In this document: positions 36,619-44,658 of the stretch, in pieces
Position numbering within the stretch: position 1 is the first letter of the stretch
Layout: every line of letters starts with the position of its first letter
NCBI RefSeq assembly: GCF_008973755.1
Contig: NZ_WBOM01000003.1
Location: forward strand, 372,001 to 436,000
Source of the DNA: Nitrincola alkalilacustris
Lineage (GTDB): Bacteria > Pseudomonadota > Gammaproteobacteria > Pseudomonadales > Balneatricaceae
Direction of reading: 5' to 3'
DNA: 64,000 bases
The notes under the pieces: model-generated
Databases searched by the model: none
The model's input: the letters and a program-made list of their open reading frames with translations, nothing else
Told to the model about the DNA's origin: nothing
Made by a program: the position numbers and the translations under genes

Positions 36619-36645
36619 GTGATGCGGACAAGCTGTAAATGTTAA
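36619..36645 (+). other. Putative 8-codon leader cistron overlapping the kinase start
   Basis: GTG 36619 (or ATG 36622) with AAGGAG 8 nt upstream opens a frame MMRTSCKC that stops at TAA 36643-36645, inside the kinase start region. The kinase ATG at 36639 has no Shine-Dalgarno of its own at proper distance and directly follows an in-frame TAA. The layout suggests translational coupling. Confidence 0.35.
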
Positions 36646-38150
36646 AGAGATTGATCCAGACATCGCTCAGTAAGCGCTTCCTGTCCAAGGTTCTGCCAGT
36701 ATTGTTTATTGCTTCTGCAGTATTTCTGGCCGTACTGGCCTGGCTTGAGCTGGAAAAGGCTCAGGAGGTTAATCGCCATCTGGCACAGCAAAAAGTCAAC
36801 AATCTGTCGCGGCTGCTTACCGAACCTGTCTGGCAGTTGGCACACTCCGTATCGGAAAACATTCTGGAAACAACACTTGAGGATCCGACAATCGCCTGTG
36901 TGATTCTTGAGCATGCTTCCGGGGGAGTACTGACATCGCCGCCGCTGCAGGTGGGCAGGTGTGATGAAATCGAAACTGACTGGAATCACTTTTCCAGCAC
37001 GATTGTTTACTCTGGTCCACGCGGCGATCATGCATTGGGCACGGTTGGCATATATGCTGACATTCGAAGCAGCCTGCAGGATATCACAAGCCAGCTATGG
37101 GGGCTTGCGCTGCTGGTGGCGATACTCTTCATGGCTTTGGTAACAACTACCGCTCTGGCTTTTCGCTGGACAATTCTTCATCCATTGAACAGCTTTTCTG
37201 AGTCCCTGAGGCATTATCAGAACACAGGTAAGCGTTTGCCGGTAGATTGGCACTCTCGTGATGAGCTGGGGTTGCTGATCAACGAGTACAATGCGACTCT
37301 TCATCTGCAGGCCCAAACTGAGCGGCAATTGTCTGAAGCCAAGGATGAGGCTGAGCAAGCGCTGGCAAGCCTCAAAGAAGCTCAGGACATGCTGATCCAG
37401 ACCGAGAAACTGGCATCTCTTGGGCGGCTGGTTGCCGGGATCGCACATGAAATCAATACTCCAGTCGGCAATAGCCGCACCGTAGTGACAGCTCTGGGAT
37501 TAAAGTTGAAGCTGTTTCATCAAGAGCTTGAGTCGGGTTCGCTCAAGCGTTCAAGTCTGGATAAATTTCTGGCGTCACTTGATGAGGCGATCCGTATTCT
37601 TGATTCCAGCCTTGATATGGCAGCAGAACAGATCAGCAATTTCAAGCAGGTGGCTGTTGATCAGACCAGTACACAGCAGCGGCGCTTCGACCTCAGGGAA
37701 GTGGTAGATGAGGTGATTTATACGCTCAGACCACGTATCAAACATACTCAGTTTCATGTTGAGGTGGATGTGCCGGAAGGTATTGAACTGGATAGTTTTC
37801 CAGGCCCACTGGGGCAGATTATCACCAACTGTTTCAATAATTCATTGATTCACGGATTTGATGGGCGTGAGCAGGGGTGTATCACGATTTCGGCAAGGCG
37901 AAATGGTGAACATGATGTTATGCTTGAGATCAGTGATGATGGCATAGGTATGAGTGCTGCTGAACTAAAAAAGGCGTTTGATCCATTTTTTACGACCAAA
38001 ATGGGGCGAGGTGGATCTGGTCTTGGTCTGCATATTGTGTTCAACTTGGTTAATACGGTACTACGCGGTTCGGTCGAACTTGATAGTGCACCTGGTAAGG
38101 GGCTGAAGCTTCTGTTCAGGATACCGGTGCGAGTATTGGCTGATGCTTAA
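36639..38150 (+). CDS. Membrane sensor histidine kinase
   Basis: 503 residues. Two membrane helices (about 15-37 and 150-175) enclose a periplasmic sensor of about 110 residues; a HAMP-like segment and coiled coil (about 180-265) follow, then the phospho-acceptor box GRLVAGIAHEINTPVGN and the ATPase lobe (NCFNNSLIHGF, DDGIGM, GGSGLGLHIVFNLV). The upstream binding protein may dock on the sensor loop. The downstream gene, 12 bp away, encodes the likely partner regulator. Translation probably depends on the short upstream leader frame. Confidence 0.93.
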   Translation: MLKRLIQTSLSKRFLSKVLPVLFIASAVFLAVLAWLELEKAQEVNRHLAQQKVNNLSRLLTEPVWQLAHSVSENILETTLEDPTIACVILEHASGGVLTSPPLQVGRCDEIETDWNHFSSTIVYSGPRGDHALGTVGIYADIRSSLQDITSQLWGLALLVAILFMALVTTTALAFRWTILHPLNSFSESLRHYQNTGKRLPVDWHSRDELGLLINEYNATLHLQAQTERQLSEAKDEAEQALASLKEAQDMLIQTEKLASLGRLVAGIAHEINTPVGNSRTVVTALGLKLKLFHQELESGSLKRSSLDKFLASLDEAIRILDSSLDMAAEQISNFKQVAVDQTSTQQRRFDLREVVDEVIYTLRPRIKHTQFHVEVDVPEGIELDSFPGPLGQIITNCFNNSLIHGFDGREQGCITISARRNGEHDVMLEISDDGIGMSAAELKKAFDPFFTTKMGRGGSGLGLHIVFNLVNTVLRGSVELDSAPGKGLKLLFRIPVRVLADA

Positions 38151-38162
38151 TTAAGGGTAGCT

Positions 38163-40391
38163 ATGGGTAACCATCACGCACAAGATGATGATCTGTTGAT
38201 TTTTGCAGATGAGGACCTGGATGGGTTTGAGTCTGTAGAGGGCGATGGCCCATGTTGGCATGTCCTTATTGTCGATGATGAGCCTCATGTGCATGACGCT
38301 ACTCGTTTTGCGTTAGCCGACTTCAAGATTCTCGGCAGACCCGTTGAGTTCTCAAGTGCCTATTCTGCCGCTGAAGCCAGAGAGATGCTCCAGAAGGGCC
38401 CCCGTTTTGCCTGTATTTTGCTCGATGTAGTGATGGAGTCTGAGGATGCTGGCCTGAAACTTGTCAGTTATATTCGGGAAACCATCCATGAGCTGTCGAG
38501 CCGTATCATTCTTCGCACAGGTCAGCCGGGTTATGCCCCGGAACTGGATGTGATCCAGCAGTATGATATCAATGACTACAAATCAAAAAGCGAGCTGACC
38601 AGCAACCGCCTGATTACAACACTGATTTCTGCGATACGTTCCTACCAGCAGCTGGAAATGATCAATGCTAACCGACAAGGTTTGGCAATGATCATTGATG
38701 GTGCTTCTGAACTGTTCAAAGAGAGAGCTGTTGATACCTTTTCCCGTGGTGTATTGTTGCAGTTGTGCAGTTTGCTTCAGATCAATCGCAACGGTTTCAT
38801 GTGCTGCCATGAGGATTCCGTTGATCATGAGATCAAAGTCGTTGCAGCTTTCGGGCGCTTTGAGCCCTATGCCGGTTCAAGTATCGACAGGCTGCAGGAC
38901 GAAGTTCTGAAGACTGAGGTGAAACAGGTTCTGAAAACACGTCAGCACCTGATTGATGAAACTCATGTTGTGCTTTATCTGCTCTCACCACATGATGATG
39001 AACTGGTTGTCAGGGTTGAAACCAGTCGCCCCATGAGTGAACTGGATGTACGATTGATTGAGCTTTTCTCGGTTCATATTTCTGTCGGTTTTGATAATGC
39101 CAGACTGTTTGAGCGCGTGGAGCATCTTGCCTATATCGACTCGCTGACAGGGTTGCCGAATCGTACTGGATTCCTGTTCAAGCTGGGCAAGCTGATGCAG
39201 AGCAATAAGCCGTTCAGTCTGGTGCTTGCCGATATTGATAACTTCCAGGCAGTGAATGATGGCCTGGGCCACACCATCGGTGACAAAACACTGGTCAAGA
39301 CCGCGCAGCACCTGCGCAGTTTTTTTGGCGATGAATGCCTGATGGGGCGTATCTCTGCCGATAACTTCTGTATTCTACTACCAGGTATTGATGAGTCTGA
39401 CCTATCGATACAGGCCAACAAGCTTAATGAGTCATTGGCTCATGGTTTTTCGATTGCCGGTAACGAGGTGCCTGTCAGCCTGACAATAGGGATCGCACTT
39501 TACCCTACACACGGTAAGGATGCTGAAACCCTGCTGCAAAATGCCGGTATTGCGCTGAAACACTCCAAGCGAACACAGCGTGCATCCTTCAGCATTTTTG
39601 GTACCGAGTTTGAGCAGGAGCTGCAGCAACGTCTTCAGATAGCCCTGGAGCTGCGTCACAGCGTTGAGCGCAATCAACTTATTTTGCACTTCCAGCCTCA
39701 GGTGTCCCTGGTGGATCGCAAGGTGGTTGGTGTCGAGGCCCTTTTGCGCTGGCAGCGTGATGGCGAGCTGGTTCCGCCCGATCTGTTTATTCCGGCTGCA
39801 GAAACATCCGGTCATATCGTCTCCATGGGCGCCTGGGTACTGGAAGAAGCCTGCCGTCAGCAGGTACTGTGGGCTGAGGAAACAGGTCAATCGATTCGCA
39901 TGGCAGTGAATGTATCGATCCGTCAGTTGAAAGATGCTGATTTCCTCAAAATGCTGGATGATGTACTTCTCAGGACAGCCATCAATCCGCACTGTCTTGA
40001 GCTGGAGATCACCGAGTCGATGGTGATGGAGGATCACGAGGCGCTGATCGATATTCTGAATGCGATTCGCAGCCGTAATATTCAAGTAGCAATGGATGAC
40101 TTCGGCACTGGTTATTCATCCTTGAGCTATCTCCGCCAACTCCCGATTGATCGTCTGAAAATAGACCGCGCTTTCACCAACAAGATTACGGTTGGTGAGC
40201 AGGATAAAGCACTGGCCGATCTGATGATAAAAATGGGACATCTGGTGAATCTCAAGGTTATCGCTGAAGGTGTGGAAAGTGAGGTGGAAGAGGCGATGCT
40301 GATTGCACTGGGTTGTGATGAAGCACAGGGATATTTTTACTCTCGTCCACTCGATTCAGCCCAGTTCATCGACTTCCTCAAGAAGAAATAA
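38163..40391 (+). CDS. Response regulator: REC-DUF3369-GGDEF-EAL
   Basis: 742 residues. Receiver domain (about 35-155) with LIVDDEPHVHD and phospho-acceptor Asp in ILLDVVM; DUF3369 (about 170-310, RTGQPGYAPELDVIQQYDINDYKSK at the junction); then GGDEF and EAL. The cyclase signature is lost: SADNF at 398-402 replaces GGDEF, so that domain is likely only regulatory. The EAL domain keeps VEALLRW, VNVSIRQ, ELEITES, DDFGTGYSS and AEGVES, consistent with an active c-di-GMP phosphodiesterase. It should be phosphorylated by the kinase 12 bp upstream. Confidence 0.94.
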   Translation: MGNHHAQDDDLLIFADEDLDGFESVEGDGPCWHVLIVDDEPHVHDATRFALADFKILGRPVEFSSAYSAAEAREMLQKGPRFACILLDVVMESEDAGLKLVSYIRETIHELSSRIILRTGQPGYAPELDVIQQYDINDYKSKSELTSNRLITTLISAIRSYQQLEMINANRQGLAMIIDGASELFKERAVDTFSRGVLLQLCSLLQINRNGFMCCHEDSVDHEIKVVAAFGRFEPYAGSSIDRLQDEVLKTEVKQVLKTRQHLIDETHVVLYLLSPHDDELVVRVETSRPMSELDVRLIELFSVHISVGFDNARLFERVEHLAYIDSLTGLPNRTGFLFKLGKLMQSNKPFSLVLADIDNFQAVNDGLGHTIGDKTLVKTAQHLRSFFGDECLMGRISADNFCILLPGIDESDLSIQANKLNESLAHGFSIAGNEVPVSLTIGIALYPTHGKDAETLLQNAGIALKHSKRTQRASFSIFGTEFEQELQQRLQIALELRHSVERNQLILHFQPQVSLVDRKVVGVEALLRWQRDGELVPPDLFIPAAETSGHIVSMGAWVLEEACRQQVLWAEETGQSIRMAVNVSIRQLKDADFLKMLDDVLLRTAINPHCLELEITESMVMEDHEALIDILNAIRSRNIQVAMDDFGTGYSSLSYLRQLPIDRLKIDRAFTNKITVGEQDKALADLMIKMGHLVNLKVIAEGVESEVEEAMLIALGCDEAQGYFYSRPLDSAQFIDFLKKK

Positions 40392-40424
40392 TTTACCGCA
40401 ACAGCCACTTAGCTTATACAGACG

Positions 40425-40437
40425 GTTCAGTCTGAAC
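40425..40437. promoter_or_regulatory. Palindrome upstream of the aldose dehydrogenase gene
   Basis: GTTCAGTCTGAAC, a perfect 6-bp dyad with one central base, 73 bp before the start and just after TTATACA, which could be a -10 element. Possible repressor site; the regulator is unknown. Confidence 0.3.
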
Positions 40438-40510
40438 GAACCATGGTTGTTTCGGTCTACACCTTTTACATCTAATCGGTCTGCCGACCAGAGACAGAGG
40501 AGGTGAACGA

Positions 40511-41686
40511 ATGCCGCAAACAACCCACCGCCGACTGAAGCATGTCGTTTCCGCGCTTACCGGATCTTTCGCTGTAATCACGCTTACCGCCAGTGTTCTG
40601 GCCCATGCCCGTGACACAGTTCCTATAGATACACAGCACTACAGCCTTGCTCTTGAGATAGTTGCCGGGAATCTTGAGCATCCCTGGTCAATCGCCTTTC
40701 TGCCTGATGGCGAGATGCTGGTGACCGAGCGCCCGGGGCGATTAAGGCGCATCGTTGATGGAGAGCTGCTGGCAGAGCCGGTTGCTGGTTTGCCTGATGT
40801 GGCCGCCAGTGGTCAGGGTGGTCTGCTGGATCTGGCACTGCATCCCGCGTTTGCCGACAACCAACTGCTCTATTTTTCCTATTCTGACCAAACCTCGGAT
40901 GGTATGACCACGCGTGTCGCCAGAGCGCGATACGAGTCTGGTCAGTTGCAGGAGGTTGAACCCATCTTCGAAGCGCTTCCACGCTCCAGCGGAGGTCGAC
41001 ATTTTGCCGGTAGATTGGTATTCGACCCCGATGGCTATCTGTATATCAGCGTAGGCGACCGAGGGGAAATGGCGCGTGCCCAGGATCCTGCCGATCATGC
41101 TGGCAGCATCATCAGATTGCATGATGATGGTTCTGTTCCTGAAGATAATCCTTTTGTTGATCAGGCGCAGGTACGTGATGAGATTTTCACCTGGGGTAAC
41201 CGTAATCCTCAGGGGCTCACAATCCATCCTCAGACGGGAGAGGTCTGGTCCAATGAGCATGGCCCACGTGGTGGTGATGAGATCAACCTGATTCGGTCAG
41301 GTCTCAACTATGGTTGGCCTGAGGTAACCCACGGTGTCAATTACTCGGGCTTCAGCATCACACCTCATACCGAACTGCCGGGAATGGAGTCGCCCCTATT
41401 GCACTGGACACCCTCGATTGCTCCCAGTGGCATGACTTTTTATACAGGCTCGGACTTTCCGCTCTGGCAGGGGCAGATTTTTTCTGGCGCACTGCGCGAT
41501 CGGTTGGTATCAAGAGTATCGGTGACTGAAACCGACGAGGGGTATCAACTGCATGAAGAGGAGCGCTTTCTGCAGGAGTTCGGGCAGCGAATACGGGATA
41601 TCCGCCAGGGACCGGATGGTTATCTCTGGCTGTTGACGGATGAGAATCCCGGACAGGTGGTGAGGATCTTACCCGCCGCGGAGTAA
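40511..41686 (+). CDS. PQQ-dependent soluble aldose sugar dehydrogenase-like protein
   Basis: 391 residues with a signal peptide of about 33 residues, then a six-bladed beta-propeller of the YliI/soluble glucose dehydrogenase type: HPWSIAFLPDGEMLVTERPGRL, FSYSD, HFAGRLVFDPDGYLYISVGDRG, GNRNPQGLTIHP, EHGPRGGDEIN and YGWPEVTHG. The family oxidises aldoses using PQQ and calcium in the periplasm. GGAGGTGA lies before ATG. No PQQ synthesis genes are nearby. It is convergent with an MFS gene over a hairpin at 41696-41724. Confidence 0.9.
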   Translation: MPQTTHRRLKHVVSALTGSFAVITLTASVLAHARDTVPIDTQHYSLALEIVAGNLEHPWSIAFLPDGEMLVTERPGRLRRIVDGELLAEPVAGLPDVAASGQGGLLDLALHPAFADNQLLYFSYSDQTSDGMTTRVARARYESGQLQEVEPIFEALPRSSGGRHFAGRLVFDPDGYLYISVGDRGEMARAQDPADHAGSIIRLHDDGSVPEDNPFVDQAQVRDEIFTWGNRNPQGLTIHPQTGEVWSNEHGPRGGDEINLIRSGLNYGWPEVTHGVNYSGFSITPHTELPGMESPLLHWTPSIAPSGMTFYTGSDFPLWQGQIFSGALRDRLVSRVSVTETDEGYQLHEEERFLQEFGQRIRDIRQGPDGYLWLLTDENPGQVVRILPAAE

Positions 41687-41695
41687 GCAGTGTAC

Positions 41696-41724
41696 CGGCA
41701 CTTCTCAGCTATGAGTAAGTGCCG
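41696..41724. terminator. Bidirectional hairpin between the dehydrogenase and MFS genes
   Basis: CGGCACTT and AAGTGCCG pair over 8 bp with an inner CTCA/TGAG extension and a GCTA loop, lying between two convergent stop codons. Confidence 0.55.
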
Positions 41725-41732
41725 ATCGTCGA

Positions 41733-42983
41733 TCAGGCCGCAGTGTTGACATCATGCTTTTTTGCACGGCCGCGATGTCCGACAAAATACCACACCAGTG
41801 CCAGCGCCTGAACGGCAGCACAGATACCGATACTGACCTGATAAGCCTGCACAGGATAGAAGCCATTTTCCAGTGGCTGCCAGAAGCTCACCATCACCCC
41901 GATCAGCCACTGCAGCAGAAACGCACTGATAAACACCATCAGGTTCAGCGCTGTGTTGACCCGCCCGGACAGAGATTTTGGGAAACCCTGTGACAGTGCA
42001 GCATACATCAGTGCACCTGCGGTACTGAACAGACCCAGTAGGAACCACAGAGGGATCGCAGGGACCTGAGCGCGAACCAGCACCAGCACCAGCAGGATCA
42101 AAAACAGTACCATGCAGATGATACTGACCAGTGAGGTCGAGATACCCAGTGATTGCAGTCGCGATGCCAGCCAACCAAGGGTCAGGAATCCGACCACCAT
42201 GCCTGCCGCAGACCAGAGCAGCAGATCAGCTGTGGCAGCCTGGCTGTAACCATCGACCTGTCTGAGCCAGATCGCAGCCCAGAGACTCAACAGGGCTACA
42301 TAGAGCGACTGATTAATAACGCTGGCAGGTGCAATGCGCAGAAACAGCGGGTGTCTGAAAATTGCCAGACTCTCTTTGATCTGAATCGACAGGGCGACCG
42401 GTTTGTCAGTGGTGGGTAGGATAGGCGGCACACGAAAGCGCACAAATACTGCCAGCAGCAGGCTCAGCACAGCCAGTCCGATAAACAGACCACGCCATCC
42501 AATTAAAGGCAGCATCAACTCCACCGGCAGCGTAGCTGTGAGTGCGCCGAGACCACCGGAAGCCAACTGCAGACCGTTTACCAACGGCAGGCGTTCGGGC
42601 GGCAGCAATGCGGCATAGGCTCTGAATGCAGCCATCAGACAGGCTGAGACGCCCAGCCCGATCAGACCTCTTCCCAGCCAGAGCATCAACGCACTCTGGG
42701 CGAAAGCAAATGTCAGCGAGCCTATGGCGGCAATGATCAGAATATAGGAGGCAACCTTGCGCGTATCATAGCGGTCGAGCAACACACCCAGTGGTAGCTG
42801 TGATGATGCAAAAAACAGGAAATAGGCACTGCCGATCCAGCCCAGTGACGCAGGACCCAGTCCCAGTTCCAGTGCGACAGGTTCAGCGATGACGCCATTC
42901 ACAACACGGAAAAAATAGGAAAGGTAATAACCCATTGCGAAGGGCATGAAAACATGCAGAAAAAAGCGCAGATTCAGATTCAC
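41733..42983 (-). CDS. Major facilitator superfamily transporter
   Basis: 416 residues, 12 predicted membrane helices. YLSYFFRVVNGVIAEPVALELGLGPASLGWIGSAYFLFFASSQLPLGVLLDRYDTRK gives helices 1-2 and the first conserved loop. I take GTG 42983 (NLNLRFFLHVF follows), which has AGGA about 8 nt upstream; a TTG 33 bases earlier is also in frame. The substrate cannot be named. Divergent from trkH. Confidence 0.85.
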   Translation of the reverse strand: MNLNLRFFLHVFMPFAMGYYLSYFFRVVNGVIAEPVALELGLGPASLGWIGSAYFLFFASSQLPLGVLLDRYDTRKVASYILIIAAIGSLTFAFAQSALMLWLGRGLIGLGVSACLMAAFRAYAALLPPERLPLVNGLQLASGGLGALTATLPVELMLPLIGWRGLFIGLAVLSLLLAVFVRFRVPPILPTTDKPVALSIQIKESLAIFRHPLFLRIAPASVINQSLYVALLSLWAAIWLRQVDGYSQAATADLLLWSAAGMVVGFLTLGWLASRLQSLGISTSLVSIICMVLFLILLVLVLVRAQVPAIPLWFLLGLFSTAGALMYAALSQGFPKSLSGRVNTALNLMVFISAFLLQWLIGVMVSFWQPLENGFYPVQAYQVSIGICAAVQALALVWYFVGHRGRAKKHDVNTAA

Positions 42984-43106
42984 AGCCGATTCCTGTTCAG
43001 TTAGGCAAGCGCACAACTTAAGGGATTACTAATTTGGTTACAAGGTACAGATTCATCCCAAATCAGTGCTAACTGTTCTGTTGAGCCTATACCGATCAAG
43101 CCAATG

Positions 43107-43159
43107 TTTACACAATTTTTATCATAGCTGCCGGTTTCTCGAATCGTTTGTTTATGCCA
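43107..43159 (+). promoter_or_regulatory. Two-box promoter module before trkH
   Basis: Box 1 TTTACACAATTTTTAT (43107-43122), 17 bases, box 2 CGAATCGTTTGTTTATGCCA (43140-43159). The same pair with the same 17-base gap precedes trkA at 46819-46871, while the gap itself is not conserved. Box 1 resembles the T/A-rich TTTACA-type KdpE sites known from E. coli. Box 2 contains TTGTTT, a possible -35, with TAATGA 16 bases on. Likely operator plus promoter of trkH. Confidence 0.55.
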
Positions 43160-43201
43160 ACTGACGGGATAATGATACTTCCTTCAGGTTGGAGTTCAGC
43201 T

Positions 43202-44650
43202 GTGTTCAAACTGTTTCGTCCGTTGCTGTTTGTCTATGGGGTATTGCTGTTGTGCATGTCAGTATTGATGGCGGGTGTGACACTGTTTGCCGGTTTAACT
43301 GGAGATTCCGAGTTCAGGGTATTTCTGGTGTCGTCCTGTGCCGTTTTTGTCACAGGCGCTCTGCTGACGGTGATCTTTCATACACGGCGGTTTCAGCTGG
43401 TTTCAAGGCAGCTTTATCTACTGACGACCTTCAGTTGGGTGATCATGTCACTGGCAGGGGCATTGCCATTCTATTTCAGTCACTATCCGTTGACCGTCAC
43501 CGATTCTATATTCGAAGCCGTCTCAGGCATCACAACGACGGGCTCAACTGTTATCAGCGGGCTTGAAACCCTTCCCGAAAGCCTCCTGCTGTGGCGTTCT
43601 TTACTGCAGTGGCTGGGAGGGCTTGGTGTTATCGGAATGGCTGTATCAATACTGCCATTTCTGCAGGTCGGAGGTATGCGTCTGTTTCAGACAGAGTCTT
43701 CAGACTGGTCTGATAAATCCTTGCCACGTCTGCAGGATCTGGCGCGTGCATTACTGCTGACCTACCTGGCCCTGACATTGGCATGCACGACTAGCTATTG
43801 GCTGGCCGGAATGACGCCGTTTGATGCCGTCAACCATGCGATGACTACCGTTTCTACAGGTGGATATGCCACTGATGATCGTTCAATGGGGCGCTTCAGT
43901 CCCACGATACTGTGGATTTCGATCCTGTTCATGTTACTGGGGGCATTACCCTTTGTGATGATCATCGGATTCCTGAGGAAGCCCTCACTGGTGCGGCTCA
44001 AAGATCAGCAGGCAAGGGGGTTTGTACTGATAGTGGCAACTCTGGCTCTCAGTCAGACGCTGTTCCTGATCCTTTACAACAAAGAGGATGCATTTGATGC
44101 ACTGACTCAGTCAGTCTTCAATCTGATGTCTGTCATCACGACGACCGGGTATGCCTCGGCAGATTACAGTAGCTGGGGCACATTCAGTTTCGTGCTGTTC
44201 TTTCTGGCGACATTTATTGGTGGTTGCTCCGGGTCCACCAGTGGCGGGATGAAAATTTTTCGGTTTCAGCTCAGTTCGATGTTCCTGAAAAGCCAGATAC
44301 ACAAGTTAATACACCCCAGTGGCGTATTCTCGATTCGCTATAATCAAAAGGTGGTGCAGGATGATATCATGCTCTCCGCGGTGGCTTTCTCCTTCATGTT
44401 CTTTGTTGCACTTGGCGTCATCACCTCGTTGCTCTCTATGTTTGGTTTGGATTTCATCACCAGCTTGAGTGGTGCTGCAACTGCGTTGACCAATGTAGGC
44501 CCCGGGCTCGGAGATATCATTGGCCCAGCCGGTAATTTTCAGCCACTGCCTGATGGTGCCAAGTGGCTGCTGGCATTTGCCATGATACTGGGCAGACTGG
44601 AGTTGCTGACCGTTATGGTGCTGTTCACTCCCATGTTCTGGCGAGGATAA
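43202..44650 (+). CDS. trkH: TrkH-family potassium uptake channel subunit
   Basis: 482 residues from GTG 43202, chosen for GGAG 7 nt upstream; ATG at 43154 would add 16 residues ahead of helix 1. Membrane protein with four M1-P-M2 repeats whose filter segments are GITTTGSTVI, TVSTGGYAT, VITTTGYASA and LTNVGPGLG. It carries K+ inward, gated by the NAD-binding TrkA protein encoded downstream. The KdpD-like gene follows after 8 bp. The two-box module lies about 95 bp upstream. Confidence 0.95.
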   Translation: MFKLFRPLLFVYGVLLLCMSVLMAGVTLFAGLTGDSEFRVFLVSSCAVFVTGALLTVIFHTRRFQLVSRQLYLLTTFSWVIMSLAGALPFYFSHYPLTVTDSIFEAVSGITTTGSTVISGLETLPESLLLWRSLLQWLGGLGVIGMAVSILPFLQVGGMRLFQTESSDWSDKSLPRLQDLARALLLTYLALTLACTTSYWLAGMTPFDAVNHAMTTVSTGGYATDDRSMGRFSPTILWISILFMLLGALPFVMIIGFLRKPSLVRLKDQQARGFVLIVATLALSQTLFLILYNKEDAFDALTQSVFNLMSVITTTGYASADYSSWGTFSFVLFFLATFIGGCSGSTSGGMKIFRFQLSSMFLKSQIHKLIHPSGVFSIRYNQKVVQDDIMLSAVAFSFMFFVALGVITSLLSMFGLDFITSLSGAATALTNVGPGLGDIIGPAGNFQPLPDGAKWLLAFAMILGRLELLTVMVLFTPMFWRG

Positions 44651-44658
44651 TACGTCTG

